16,203 nucleotides of DNA from the NCBI GenBank assembly GCA_021808665.1, contig JAKBBA010000074.1, forward strand, positions 1 to 16,203, given 5' to 3'. The stretch comes from Actinomycetes bacterium. Lineage in GTDB: Bacteria > Actinomycetota > Acidimicrobiia > Acidimicrobiales > Palsa-688. The notes beneath the pieces were generated by a model, which was not told the DNA's origin, did no database searches, and was given only the letters and a program-made list of their open reading frames with translations. Positions within the stretch are counted from its first letter, which is position 1; each line of letters starts with the position of its first letter. The translations under genes were made by a program, and so were the position numbers. Below are positions 6,634 through 14,357 of this stretch, in pieces.

Positions 6634-7372
6634 GCGCCCCCGCGGGCTTGTCGATCGCCGCGGGCTTGTCGATCGCCGCGGGCTTGTCCGTCGGCGCCTT
6701 ACGGGTCGGCGCCTTACGGGTAGGCAACGATGCAGAAGGGCAGATGTCGGCCAGCGCGCAGTCGGCGCAGCGGGGGCGCCGCGCGATGCAGACTCGCCTG
6801 CCGTGGAGTATCAGCGTAAGGCCGAACGACCCCCAGTTACGTGGCGGGAGCAGCGCGCATACATCGGATTCGATCCGAACGGGATCGGTGGACTCGGTCA
6901 AGCCGAGAAGTTTCGTGAGCCGTGCCACATGGGTGTCCACAGCAAGGCCGGGGAGGTCGAACGCGACGCTCCGGATCACGTTGGCCGTCTTTCGGCCTAC
7001 CCCGGGCAGGCTGACCAGGTCGTCCATGGCCGTCGGTACCTCGCCAGCGAACCTCTCGTCCAATTCCCGCCCGAGGCCGATGAGGCTCCGTGCTTTAGCC
7101 CGAAAGAACCCGGTCTGGTGGATGATCTCCTCGAGCTCGCCCGTCTCGGCACAAGCAAGGTCAGCCGGGGTCGGGTATCGGGCGAACAGCGCAGGCGTGA
7201 CCGAATTGACGCGGATATCTGTGGTCTGCGCGGACAGCACGGTCGCCGCTAGGAGCTGGAACGGGCTGTCGAACGCAAGCTCGCACAGGTCCGCAACGCT
7301 GCCCGGATAGCAAGCGGCGAGCCTGCTGTGAGCCTCACGGGCACGTCCAGGTAAGGTTCGGGGTCGGACCAC
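6512..7372 (-). CDS. nth: endonuclease III with long basic C-terminal tail
   Basis: Endonuclease III is a base-excision repair glycosylase/AP lyase acting on oxidised pyrimidines. The core shows SPFQLLAATVLSAQTTD, the helix-hairpin-helix LPGVGRKTANVI (about 122-133) with lysine K128, and the catalytic aspartate D146 in AVDTHVARL. The iron-sulfur loop has cysteines 195, 202, 205 and 211 (C-X6-C-X2-C-X5-C). E. coli Nth ends near this point, but here about 75 residues follow, rich in Lys, Arg, Pro and Ala and partly built from tandem repeats (RKAPT twice, DKPAAI about three times). The tail then runs antisense to the small gene at 6451-6633. The GTG start at 7372 has TATCTT ending 6 bases upstream. 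mshD is divergent, 75 bases away. Confidence 0.95.
   Translation of the reverse strand: MVRPRTLPGRAREAHSRLAACYPGSVADLCELAFDSPFQLLAATVLSAQTTDIRVNSVTPALFARYPTPADLACAETGELEEIIHQTGFFRAKARSLIGLGRELDERFAGEVPTAMDDLVSLPGVGRKTANVIRSVAFDLPGLAVDTHVARLTKLLGLTESTDPVRIESDVCALLPPRNWGSFGLTLILHGRRVCIARRPRCADCALADICPSASLPTRKAPTRKAPTDKPAAIDKPAAIDKPAGAPSARSSVRGGAVPSEAPARPRKAPSRAPRDPPSQAPQLSR
6641..6694. repeat. three tandem 18-bp units in the nth tail
   Basis: Two identical 18-bp units (6641-6658 and 6659-6676, CGCGGGCTTGTCGATCGC) and a third diverged at four bases in its last six (6677-6694). In frame on the minus strand they encode DKPAAI-type repeats of the endonuclease III tail. The unit length is a multiple of three, so copy number can change without a frameshift. 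Confidence 0.9.
6695..6724. repeat. two tandem 15-bp units in the nth tail
   Basis: CGCCTTACGGGTCGG at 6695-6709 is repeated at 6710-6724 with one mismatch. On the minus strand it encodes RKAPT twice. It abuts the 18-bp repeat array, so two independent in-frame expansions lie side by side just after the iron-sulfur domain. Confidence 0.9.
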
Positions 7373-7378
7373 CCTGCA

Positions 7379-7384
7379 AAGATA
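7379..7384 (-). promoter_or_regulatory. candidate -10 element for leaderless nth transcript
   Basis: TATCTT on the minus strand is followed by exactly 6 bases (TGCAGG) and the GTG start at 7372. The GCAGG touches the start codon, too close for a standard ribosome-binding site. The -35 region is unclear. Confidence 0.45.
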
Positions 7385-7435
7385 GGGCGTCCGAGGCTGT
7401 AGGACACGCGAGACGTTCCCCCAAACCTTTGCCGG

Positions 7436-7441
7436 TAGCCT
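7436..7441 (+). promoter_or_regulatory. candidate -10 element for leaderless mshD-rlmN transcript
   Basis: TAGCCT is followed by exactly 6 bases (GCAGGA) and the GTG at 7448. The same hexamer and spacing occur before the MaoC-like gene at 10076. GGA directly abuts the start codon, without usable Shine-Dalgarno spacing. No good -35 is visible. Confidence 0.45.
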
Positions 7442-7447
7442 GCAGGA

Positions 7448-8431
7448 GTGCGGCGCATCCAGGTCAAGTCGAGGTTGGACGACGTGGAGGTCGCGGCAGT
7501 ATCAGCACTCCTGGGCGCCGCAGAGTCTGCTGATGGTCACGCACCGATCGACGAGCACGCCTGGCTGGACCTTGTCCAGGGGGGAAGATCGGGGTTCGCG
7601 GCGCTCGTGGCCTGGGACGACGATCACGATCATCCGGTCGGTTACGCGCAGGTGAGTCGCGGGACGGACAGCTGGAGCGTGGAATTCGTCGTCGAACCGC
7701 ACCACCGGACGCCCGGCAACGCGATCGCTTCCGATCTCCTCGAGCGGGCAGTCGACGTGGTGGCAAAAGCCGGCGGTGGCCACGTGCACATGTGGGTCAA
7801 CCAGGCCCGTCCCGAACACGACCGTCTCGCCGCGTCGATCGGTTTGGCCAGGGGACGCACCCTCTACCAGATGCGCTGCCCTCTTCCCCTGGGCGCCCCG
7901 GAAAGCCATGTCCGGCCTGAGGATCGCCAGGTTGCAGGTGGGATTGCCACCAGAGGCTTTCGCGTCGGCATCGACGAGAACGAGTGGCTCGCGGTAAACA
8001 ACCGTGCTTTTCACTGGCATCCCGAACAAGGCGGGTGGGACCTCGACACGATCAAGCAGCGAGAGGCGGAACCTTGGTTCGACCCTGAGGGCTTTCTGCT
8101 GCACGAAGACGCCGAGGGCCACCTCGACGGGTACTGCTGGACGAGGATCCACGCCGATCACGACCCGCCCCTCGGCGAGATATACGTCATCGCAGTCGAC
8201 CCCGAGGCCGCCCGCCCACCCGGACTCGGACGGCGGCTCGTTGACGCCGGCCTCGACTACCTCTACCGACGAGGCTTGCGGACGGGGATGCTTTACGTCG
8301 ATGCCGGAAACGTCAGAGCCGTCAAGCTCTATGTGGACATGGGCTTCGTCGTTAACCATGTCGACCAGGCGTACGTCGGCGATGTGGCCACATCTGGCAT
8401 CGTCGAACCGATTGCCGGGGACCAGATATGA
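7448..8431 (+). CDS. mshD: mycothiol synthase (double GNAT acetyltransferase)
   Basis: MshD acetylates the cysteine amine of Cys-GlcN-Ins with acetyl-CoA, the last step of mycothiol synthesis. The 327-residue product has two GNAT domains. The second is highly diagnostic: RAFHWHPEQGGWDLDTIKQREAEPWFDPEGFLL (about 190-220), then PLGEIYVIAVDPEAARPPGLGRRL, an acetyl-CoA loop, and MLYVDAGNVRAVKLYVDMGF. The first domain (about 10-150) is more diverged but has the VEFVVEPHHRTPGNA strand-helix. The GTG start at 7448 fits the leaderless signal upstream; TTG at 7475 is an alternative. The stop overlaps the rlmN start as ATGA. Mycothiol biosynthesis is a strong sign of Actinomycetota. Confidence 0.94.
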   Translation: MRRIQVKSRLDDVEVAAVSALLGAAESADGHAPIDEHAWLDLVQGGRSGFAALVAWDDDHDHPVGYAQVSRGTDSWSVEFVVEPHHRTPGNAIASDLLERAVDVVAKAGGGHVHMWVNQARPEHDRLAASIGLARGRTLYQMRCPLPLGAPESHVRPEDRQVAGGIATRGFRVGIDENEWLAVNNRAFHWHPEQGGWDLDTIKQREAEPWFDPEGFLLHEDAEGHLDGYCWTRIHADHDPPLGEIYVIAVDPEAARPPGLGRRLVDAGLDYLYRRGLRTGMLYVDAGNVRAVKLYVDMGFVVNHVDQAYVGDVATSGIVEPIAGDQI

Positions 8432-9642
8432 CCGTCCCCCCCGCCCGCCTGGCGGCTGTCGCGAGAGACCCCCTGAGCGCTCCCGCCGGGCGGGTTGACA
8501 CGCTAGCCGCCGTCAAGCCGCTTCGACTGAGGCCGCCGGGCGCCGGGCGCGGCCTTTACGACCTGAGCCTGGAGGAGCTGTCCCACCTGCTCGCAGACCA
8601 GCCGCCTTACCGGCTCCGCCAGGTGTGGGAGTCGCTTTACCGCCAAGCCGCCTTGCCCGAACAGATGACCGTGCTACCCAAGAATCTGCGCCAGCGCCTC
8701 TCCGAAACCGTGCCCGCAGCGCTCCGGCTGGTATCGGAGTCCGTGTCTAGCGACACCCAGACCGTCAAGTGGCTTTGGGCAGGTAACGACGGCGTCGGCG
8801 TCGAGACGGTCCTCATGCTCTACCAGGACCGTGCGACAGCTTGCGTTTCGAGCCAGGCCGGCTGCGCCATGGGATGCAAGTTCTGCGCCACCGGCCAAGC
8901 CGGACTCGCCCGCCATCTTTCACCCGGCGAGATCCTCGAGCAGGTCGCCGAGGCCCGCCGACGGGCCCTTCCGCGGAGGCTCACGAACATCGTCTTCATG
9001 GGGATGGGAGAGCCGCTGGCAAACTACGAGAGGCTGTGGGCGTCGATCGAACGGATCCACAACGACATGGGCATCTCGGCCAGGCACATCACGGTGTCGA
9101 CTGTCGGGATCGTCCCCGGCATCCGGCGCATGTCTCACGAGGCGCTTCCCGTCAACCTCGCCGTCTCGCTGCACGCAGCAAACGACGCCCTCCGCGACCG
9201 CCTTGTGCCCATAAACCGCCGTTACCCGCTTTCGGACCTGGTCGAGGCGTGCAGGCAGTACCGGGCGGTCAAGAACCGCCGCCTCAGCTTCGAGTGGGCT
9301 TTGATCGACAGCGTCAACGACAGCCCCTCGGACGCCAGGGAGCTGGCCGATATCGCATACAGCCTCGGCGCACACGTCAACGTGATCCCTCTCAACCCGA
9401 CGGACGGCTTCGCATTCCGTGGCACCCCTCCCGGCGGGGTGAGACGCTTCCGGGACGAGCTCTCGGCCTTGGGAGTCAACGTGACCGTCCGCCGCAACCG
9501 TGGGACCGAGATCGACGCTGCGTGCGGCCAGCTGAGTTTGCGCGACACGAGAGCGTTGACTCCGTCTCAGGGACCGGGAGAAAAGGACGTCGGGGGCACC
9601 GAGCAGTCTTCGGAGACTTCGCTCTCAGCTGTCGAAGCCTGA
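8428..9642 (+). CDS. rlmN: dual-specificity 23S rRNA/tRNA adenine-C2 methyltransferase
   Basis: RlmN is a radical SAM enzyme that methylates C2 of A2503 in 23S rRNA and A37 in some tRNAs. The radical SAM cluster motif CAMGCKFC gives cysteines 146, 150 and 153 (CX3CX2C). The two mechanistic cysteines are also present: C139 in ATACVSSQ and C366 in IDAACGQL. FMGMGEPLANY, TVSTVGIVPGIRRM and VNLAVSLHAAND are classical RlmN segments. At 404 residues it is slightly long: a divergent N-terminal extension of about 40 residues and a polar tail of about 34 after the last cysteine. The ATG start overlaps the mshD stop by four bases. A Cfr resistance enzyme is a less likely alternative given the housekeeping setting. 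Confidence 0.95.
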   Translation: MTVPPARLAAVARDPLSAPAGRVDTLAAVKPLRLRPPGAGRGLYDLSLEELSHLLADQPPYRLRQVWESLYRQAALPEQMTVLPKNLRQRLSETVPAALRLVSESVSSDTQTVKWLWAGNDGVGVETVLMLYQDRATACVSSQAGCAMGCKFCATGQAGLARHLSPGEILEQVAEARRRALPRRLTNIVFMGMGEPLANYERLWASIERIHNDMGISARHITVSTVGIVPGIRRMSHEALPVNLAVSLHAANDALRDRLVPINRRYPLSDLVEACRQYRAVKNRRLSFEWALIDSVNDSPSDARELADIAYSLGAHVNVIPLNPTDGFAFRGTPPGGVRRFRDELSALGVNVTVRRNRGTEIDAACGQLSLRDTRALTPSQGPGEKDVGGTEQSSETSLSAVEA

Positions 9643-9695
9643 TAATCAGCGAAGGCGCACACCGTTGTTCCCTCCGGTAGTGCAAAAATAGAACC

Positions 9696-10046
9696 ATGGC
9701 TTCCACTTCGATTCGCTGGCTGGACAAGACCCAGCCGCAGACACTGATGATGGCCACGGTCATCATGTACATAAACGCAGCGTTCGGTCTGCTCGACGGC
9801 GAGCTTTTCACCCTTGGTGGCATCGGCGCCCTGGTCGTGATCGGGCAGGCTGCAGCGGGCTTGGGGATAGCTAACGAGAAGAAGTGGGGCTACTGGCTCG
9901 GAGTCGGCGTCACAGTCCTGTTCCTTGCGATCCTGGTCCAGTATTTCTCCTTCGTACAGCTGGTCAACCTCCTGTTCTACGGGGCTCTCCTGGCGCTACT
10001 CCTGCATCCTCAAAGCCGGGCGTACCGCAAGACCTGGTTTCGTTGA
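9696..10046 (+). CDS. small four-helix membrane protein of unknown function
   Basis: The 116-residue product is predicted by eye to span the membrane four times: about residues 16-34, 37-58, 65-84 and 87-104, with an IANEKKWGYWLG motif between helices 2 and 3. It begins with SIRWLDKTQPQTLMMA and ends with LLLHPQSRAYRKTWFR, so both ends are polar and basic. I recall similar short actinobacterial membrane proteins ending in an LLLHPxSRxYxxxWF motif, but cannot name a family or function. It follows rlmN by 53 bases and precedes the MaoC-like gene by 29. There is no spaced Shine-Dalgarno before the ATG; an AAAAAT hexamer ends 6 bases upstream. It could be independent of both neighbours. Confidence 0.85.
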   Translation: MASTSIRWLDKTQPQTLMMATVIMYINAAFGLLDGELFTLGGIGALVVIGQAAAGLGIANEKKWGYWLGVGVTVLFLAILVQYFSFVQLVNLLFYGALLALLLHPQSRAYRKTWFR

Positions 10047-10063
10047 GCAAGTCGGACTTGGCG

Positions 10064-10069
10064 TAGCCT
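10064..10069 (+). promoter_or_regulatory. candidate -10 element for leaderless maoC-menG-menF transcript
   Basis: TAGCCT is followed by exactly 6 bases (GATCGC) and the ATG at 10076. A TTGAGC at 10043-10048 could act as -35, but the 15-base spacer is short. There is no Shine-Dalgarno before the ATG. The hexamer and spacing are identical to those of mshD. Confidence 0.5.
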
Positions 10070-10075
10070 GATCGC

Positions 10076-10531
10076 ATGACAACGACGATCGAAGGTATCG
10101 AGGGACTCAAAAGCCACGTCGGCCAACACCTGGGGTACAGCGACTGGAAGGTGGTCACCCAGGAGCAGGTGAACCTATTCGCTGACGCCACCGGAGACCA
10201 TCAGTGGATCCACGTGGACCTGGAGCGCTCGAAGTCCGGTCCGTTCGGCGGACCTATCGCCCACGGTTACCTGACTTTGTCGTTGACCCCAACGCTTCTC
10301 GCCGAGGTCATGGCAGTGTCGGGTATCTCGATGGGAATCAACTACGGCGTCGACAAGCTGCGCTTCCCGTCGCCGGTTCCGGTGGGATCGAAGTTGCGAG
10401 CCGGCGTGGAGCTCGCGAGCGTCGACGACGTGTCCGGCGGCGTTCAGGTGAAGCTGATCGTCACCTACGAGGTCGAGGGTGCGACCAAGCCCGCCTGCGT
10501 CGCCGAGATCCTCTTCAGGTACTACCTCTGA
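10076..10531 (+). CDS. MaoC-like (R)-specific enoyl-CoA hydratase-type protein
   Basis: The 151-residue product is a single hot-dog domain with the hydratase-2 motif FADATGDHQWIHVDLERSKSGPFGGPIAHGYLTLSL (about 35-69), including the catalytic D41 and H46. It resembles the NodN/MaoC-type dehydratases common in actinobacteria. The expected reaction is hydration or dehydration of an acyl-CoA; the substrate is unknown. Its stop overlaps the proposed menG start by four bases (CTGA), so it is the first cistron of an operon with menG and menF. A direct role in menaquinone metabolism is possible but not shown: DHNA-CoA thioesterases also have the hot-dog fold, but this protein keeps hydratase residues. 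Confidence 0.9.
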   Translation: MTTTIEGIEGLKSHVGQHLGYSDWKVVTQEQVNLFADATGDHQWIHVDLERSKSGPFGGPIAHGYLTLSLTPTLLAEVMAVSGISMGINYGVDKLRFPSPVPVGSKLRAGVELASVDDVSGGVQVKLIVTYEVEGATKPACVAEILFRYYL

Positions 10532-11226
10532 TCGCTTCTTTACCTCAAGGCGACGAGAAGGTGCGCGCTGTGCGCACCATGTTCGATACCATCGCCCCAC
10601 GCTACGATCTCGTGAACCGGCTGATGACGTTCGGGATAGACAGGTGGTGGCGGCGAATCGCTGTCAGGGCCTTGTCTGTGGCGCCCGGATCGGTCGTCGT
10701 CGACTTGGCTTGCGGCACAGGAGACCTTTGTTGCGACCTCGAACGAGCGGGAATTCAACCCGTCGGCGTCGACTCGTCGCTCGGTATGCTCACCCACTTC
10801 CGGTCGGTCTCGCCAGTTGTGCAGGGCGATGGACTCGCTCTCGGACTAAGAGACAGCTCGCTCGACGGCGCAATATCGGGTTTTGCGCTCCGGAATTTCG
10901 TCGCGCTCGAACCGGTATTCGACGAGCTTTCGAGGGTGCTGCGGCCGGGCGGTCGTATAGCTCTCCTCGACGTCGCGGTCCCGAAGAATATCGTGCTGCG
11001 TGAGACCCACGGTTTCTACTTCAACAAGGTCGTGCCCCAACTCGGCGCGCTCCTATCGGACCGGGACGCCTACTGCTATCTGCCGAAGTCCGTTGCGTAC
11101 CTGCCGCCCGCGGATCGGATCCTCGACATGCTCGACGGCGCCGGTTTTGGGTCCATCCGCCACCGGTCGCTATCGGGAGGTATCACGCAACTGATCACCG
11201 CCACCCGTCGCGTGATTCCTCGATGA
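10528..11226 (+). CDS. menG: demethylmenaquinone C-methyltransferase
   Basis: MenG (UbiE family) uses SAM to methylate demethylmenaquinone, the last step of menaquinone synthesis. The product shows the SAM motif VVDLACGTGDL (about 57-67), GVDSSLGML, GFALRNF, SRVLRPGGRIALLDV and VVPQLGALLSDRDAYCYLPKSVAYLP, all diagnostic. The homologous N-terminus LPQGDEKVRAVRTMFDTIAPRYDL begins upstream of the first ATG (10579) and upstream of GTG at 10561. The only near-cognate starts that include it are CTG at 10528 and ATC at 10531. CTG is chosen because it makes the same four-base overlap (CTGA) as other pairs here and has AGG eight bases upstream. The resulting length is 232 residues. GTG 10561 is the conservative alternative. 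The 3' end overlaps menF as ATGA. Confidence 0.93.
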   Translation: MIASLPQGDEKVRAVRTMFDTIAPRYDLVNRLMTFGIDRWWRRIAVRALSVAPGSVVVDLACGTGDLCCDLERAGIQPVGVDSSLGMLTHFRSVSPVVQGDGLALGLRDSSLDGAISGFALRNFVALEPVFDELSRVLRPGGRIALLDVAVPKNIVLRETHGFYFNKVVPQLGALLSDRDAYCYLPKSVAYLPPADRILDMLDGAGFGSIRHRSLSGGITQLITATRRVIPR

Positions 11227-12458
11227 GTACGCATCCGCTCGCCGCCCACGAAGCAAAGATGGTGGCTACCACAGTCATCCTCGACGATCCTCCGAAGCTG
11301 ATCGAAGCAGCTGGAGACGACGGCTGGCTGTTCGCCACGGGCGACGTCGGCCTCGCCGGGCGCGGTGAGGCCCTGCGAATCGAGCTCCCCGGCGGCGTAG
11401 CAGACCCGGCTGGGCGTGCAGCGGTCAGCGCAGCGCTTGGCAGCATCGAATGCACGGATCCGCTGCGCCTCCCGGGGTGCGGCCCGATAGCTATCGGCGC
11501 TTTGGCTTTCGACCCGGAGGAACCGGGCCACCTCGTGGTACCCGCAGAGATCTTCGGCTCGGACGGGTCCGTGTCCTGGAAAACCACCGTCACGCCTTCC
11601 GTCGAAGCTCCACGAGCCGCGCGCCCGGGGCCGTCCCCCGAGCGATTCGACCTCTCCCCGACGATGGCCCACTCCGAGTGGACCGAGCTGGTAGCAGAGA
11701 CCGTCCGCCAGATCGATGCGGGGGCCTTTGCCAAGGTTGTCCTCGCACGCTGCATAGAGATCGAAGCAGACCGCCCCTTCGTGATCTCCGAACTTCTCGA
11801 GCGCCTAGCCGCGCTCTACCCATCGTGCACGGTCTTCAAAGTCGACGACTTCCTCGGGGCGAGCCCCGAGCTGCTCATCAGGCGTTACGGGGTCGAAGTG
11901 GAGAGCCATCCTCTGGCCGGGACCGTCGCAAGGAGCGGGAACACCGTTGGCGATGAAGCCCTGATTCGGGCGCTCATGACAGCCCGCAAGACACGCAGGG
12001 AGCACAGGGTGGTCGTCGAGGCGATCGCAGGAAGCCTTGCGTCGGTCTGCGAATCGCTCGATGTCCCCGAGACTCCGTCAGTTATGTCGTTGCGCAACGT
12101 TTCGCATCTCGCTACGCGGATCACGGGCCGGCTTTCGCCGCAACCACCCGGGGTGCTGGATCTTGTCGCCCGGATTCACCCCACCCCAGCAGTCGGCGGA
12201 TCTCCGACCGATGCCGCTCTTCGGTATCTTCAAAAAGTCGAGGGTTTCGAGCGCGGACGATACGCCGGCCCGGTCGGTTGGCTCGACAGTCGGGGAGACG
12301 GCTGCTTCGTTCTTGGTATCAGAAGTGCCGAAGTCGCCGCCAACAGGGCGCGGATCTTCGCTGGCAACGGCATCGTGGCCGGTTCGGACCCAGCGAGCGA
12401 GTTGACGGAGACGCAGCTGAAGCTCCAGGCGCTCCTCGCCGCTCTCGTACGCCCGTAG
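11223..12458 (+). CDS. menF: isochorismate synthase
   Basis: MenF isomerises chorismate to isochorismate, the entry step to menaquinone. The 411-residue product has the chorismate-binding domain: KVVLARCIEIEA near 173-184, VDDFLGASPELL, SHPLAGTVARSG, RREHRVVVEAI, LRNVSHLATRI, ARIHPTPAVGG, ERGRYAGPVGW and the C-terminal FAGNGIVAGSDPASELTETQLKLQAL. A divergent N-terminal half of about 150 residues precedes it. There is no pyruvate-lyase or amidotransferase partner nearby, so isochorismate synthase is preferred over salicylate or anthranilate synthase; a menD neighbour supports this. The ATG overlaps the menG stop by four bases. It is convergent with menD, 42 bases away, and no strong terminator hairpin is visible between them. 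Confidence 0.94.
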   Translation: MSTHPLAAHEAKMVATTVILDDPPKLIEAAGDDGWLFATGDVGLAGRGEALRIELPGGVADPAGRAAVSAALGSIECTDPLRLPGCGPIAIGALAFDPEEPGHLVVPAEIFGSDGSVSWKTTVTPSVEAPRAARPGPSPERFDLSPTMAHSEWTELVAETVRQIDAGAFAKVVLARCIEIEADRPFVISELLERLAALYPSCTVFKVDDFLGASPELLIRRYGVEVESHPLAGTVARSGNTVGDEALIRALMTARKTRREHRVVVEAIAGSLASVCESLDVPETPSVMSLRNVSHLATRITGRLSPQPPGVLDLVARIHPTPAVGGSPTDAALRYLQKVEGFERGRYAGPVGWLDSRGDGCFVLGIRSAEVAANRARIFAGNGIVAGSDPASELTETQLKLQALLAALVRP

Positions 12459-12500
12459 CAACTCCAAGCCAGCCAAGCAGCCCGCACCAAGAGGGCGCGC

Positions 12501-14357
12501 TTAGCTGACGGAGCCGGCGAGTGTAGCGAGCGCCCGACGAATGTCGTCAGCTATCCGGTCGTGGTCGGCAACGTTGGCCAACCGGTTGGAGCCGACCACG
12601 CCGATTCTCACCCCGGAGTTGGATCCGGCACCGTCAAGATAACGTTCGAGTGATACCCTGTCGGCAATCCGCTCGGAAGGTACTCCGTATGCGCCCGCAA
12701 GTGTCGCGAGGTCGACGTCGTGCGGCGTCCCCCAGTAACTCTCGAAGCGTTCCGGAGGCATGGCCCGGGCGTAGGGTAGGAACGAGAAGATCCCTCCCCC
12801 GTCGTTGTCGACCGCCAGGACACTGAGGTTCACATCTCGACGAGCCGCCCAGAGCAGGGCCCCGGCGTCGTATAGAAACGCGAGGTCCCCGACGAGCGCA
12901 ACGACCGGACGTCCCCCGCAGCCGAGCGCGACGCCGAGAGCGCTGGAGAGCACCCCGTCAATCCCATTGGCTCCCCGGTTGGAGAGAACCGTCACTCCGC
13001 TACGGGCCGCCGCGAACCACTCGACGTCACGTACCGGCATCGACGATGACACGAACAGGATGCCGCCGTCGGGCAGCGAGGCGAGGGTGGCCCTGGCGAT
13101 CGCCGGCTCGGAGAAGGCCAACTCGCCGTCCTTGCCGAGCAGGCTCTCGAGTACCCGCCCCGCAGCGTCATCGGCGTGCCTCCAATACGAGGCCCAGGTC
13201 CCCCTGGTCTTCGTAGCACCCCGACCAGCGCCATCTGCGAGGGCCGTCACGACCGCCGATGGGGACGCGGCCAGGACTTGCCACGCTTTGCGGTCCGGGT
13301 CCAACCAGCGGCCGCGCTCGTCGACGAGCACCTGCGGGATGGCGTCGTCAAGGCCCGCAAGCCAGCTTCCGAGCACCTTCGACGCCCAGGGAGCACCGAG
13401 CCGCAAGACCACTTCCGGCACCAGACTGCTCACCTGCGGGCAGCGCAGCAACTGATCTGCAGCAGCAACCACGAAGGGGTGTCTCACCCGGAGCCCAGAA
13501 CGCGGATCGGCGAGGACGGGCCAGCCGAGACGTTCAGCGCCGTCAAGGATCGCGTCCCGCTCGGCATCATCCGATACGGCTCCTTCGCCTGCGACTATCA
13601 GACCGCGCCCGGCCAGGCCGCTGACCGCACCAGCGGCGCGACGTGCACCGTCTCCTTGGCGCGATGACAATGTGGCTTTCAATCGACCGACTACGCCGGC
13701 AGGCGCTCCTGTCGCCAGGTCCTCATCTAAGGCATGCCACGCCTTTCCACCTGGGCGACCCGACGGAAGACCGACAGAAGAGGCCGACCCGAGCAGCGGT
13801 TCACGGAAAGGAAGGTTGAGATGAACAGGGCCCGCGCCTTTGACAGCCTCGACGACACAGCGTGACGCAACCGACCGCCACGTCGCCGCCGACGCAAGGT
13901 CGGCAACCCCCGGGTCGAACGCCCAACGGGTCGTCGAGCCGAACAGTCCATGCTGGTCGACTGTCTGCGGTGCGCCGACGTCGTGCAGTTCGGGGGGACG
14001 GTCGGCGGTGACCACTATCAGTGCCACCCCCGCCTGGGAGGCTTCCACGACCGCCGGGTGCATCTCGACCGCCGCCGTACCGCTCGTGGTGACGGCGATC
14101 ACCGGCCGGCGGCCAGCGAGGCTCGCCCCGAGCGCTACGAAGCCGGAGGAGCGCTCGTCGAGCACGACGGTGACCCGGATGCGCTCCTCGGCATGGAGGG
14201 CCACCACCATCGGCGTCGAGCGCGACCCGGGCGACACGATCGCATCGGTGACACCCGCTCGGGCCCACTCGTCGCACAGGACGGCGCAGAAAGCCGCCTG
14301 GACGTCCGCCTGCGTCACCGCCGGCTGCGTCAAACCCGAATCCCCACGAAAGCGCAC
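12501..14357 (-). CDS. menD: SEPHCHC synthase (MenD)
   Basis: MenD is the ThDP-dependent enzyme that joins 2-oxoglutarate-derived succinic semialdehyde to isochorismate. Up to 618 residues are encoded. Seen are TQADVQAAFCAVLCDEWARAGV, SPGSRSTPMVVAL, the ThDP-activating glutamate near E68 in LDERSSGFVALG, TADRPPELHDVGAPQTVDQ, SSSMPVRDVEWFA, SNRGANGIDGVLSSALG, and the ThDP/metal segment VGDLAFLYDAG to VDNDGGGIFSFLP. The longest start, GTG 14357, has GGA touching it; TTG 14333 (GGGGA seven bases upstream) and GTG 14318 fit the usual MenD N-terminus better, so the true start is uncertain. It is divergent from menH across a 21-bp tandem repeat and convergent with menF. Confidence 0.94.
   Translation of the reverse strand: MRFRGDSGLTQPAVTQADVQAAFCAVLCDEWARAGVTDAIVSPGSRSTPMVVALHAEERIRVTVVLDERSSGFVALGASLAGRRPVIAVTTSGTAAVEMHPAVVEASQAGVALIVVTADRPPELHDVGAPQTVDQHGLFGSTTRWAFDPGVADLASAATWRSVASRCVVEAVKGAGPVHLNLPFREPLLGSASSVGLPSGRPGGKAWHALDEDLATGAPAGVVGRLKATLSSRQGDGARRAAGAVSGLAGRGLIVAGEGAVSDDAERDAILDGAERLGWPVLADPRSGLRVRHPFVVAAADQLLRCPQVSSLVPEVVLRLGAPWASKVLGSWLAGLDDAIPQVLVDERGRWLDPDRKAWQVLAASPSAVVTALADGAGRGATKTRGTWASYWRHADDAAGRVLESLLGKDGELAFSEPAIARATLASLPDGGILFVSSSMPVRDVEWFAAARSGVTVLSNRGANGIDGVLSSALGVALGCGGRPVVALVGDLAFLYDAGALLWAARRDVNLSVLAVDNDGGGIFSFLPYARAMPPERFESYWGTPHDVDLATLAGAYGVPSERIADRVSLERYLDGAGSNSGVRIGVVGSNRLANVADHDRIADDIRRALATLAGSVS

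Noticed and set aside
6641..6724. CRISPR-like short repeats
   Set aside because: The units are directly tandem with no spacers and lie in frame in the nth coding sequence.
12459..12500. Possible bidirectional terminator between menF and menD
   Set aside because: Only a four-base GCCC/GGGC pairing with a long loop is visible and there is no T-run, so a terminator is not supported.
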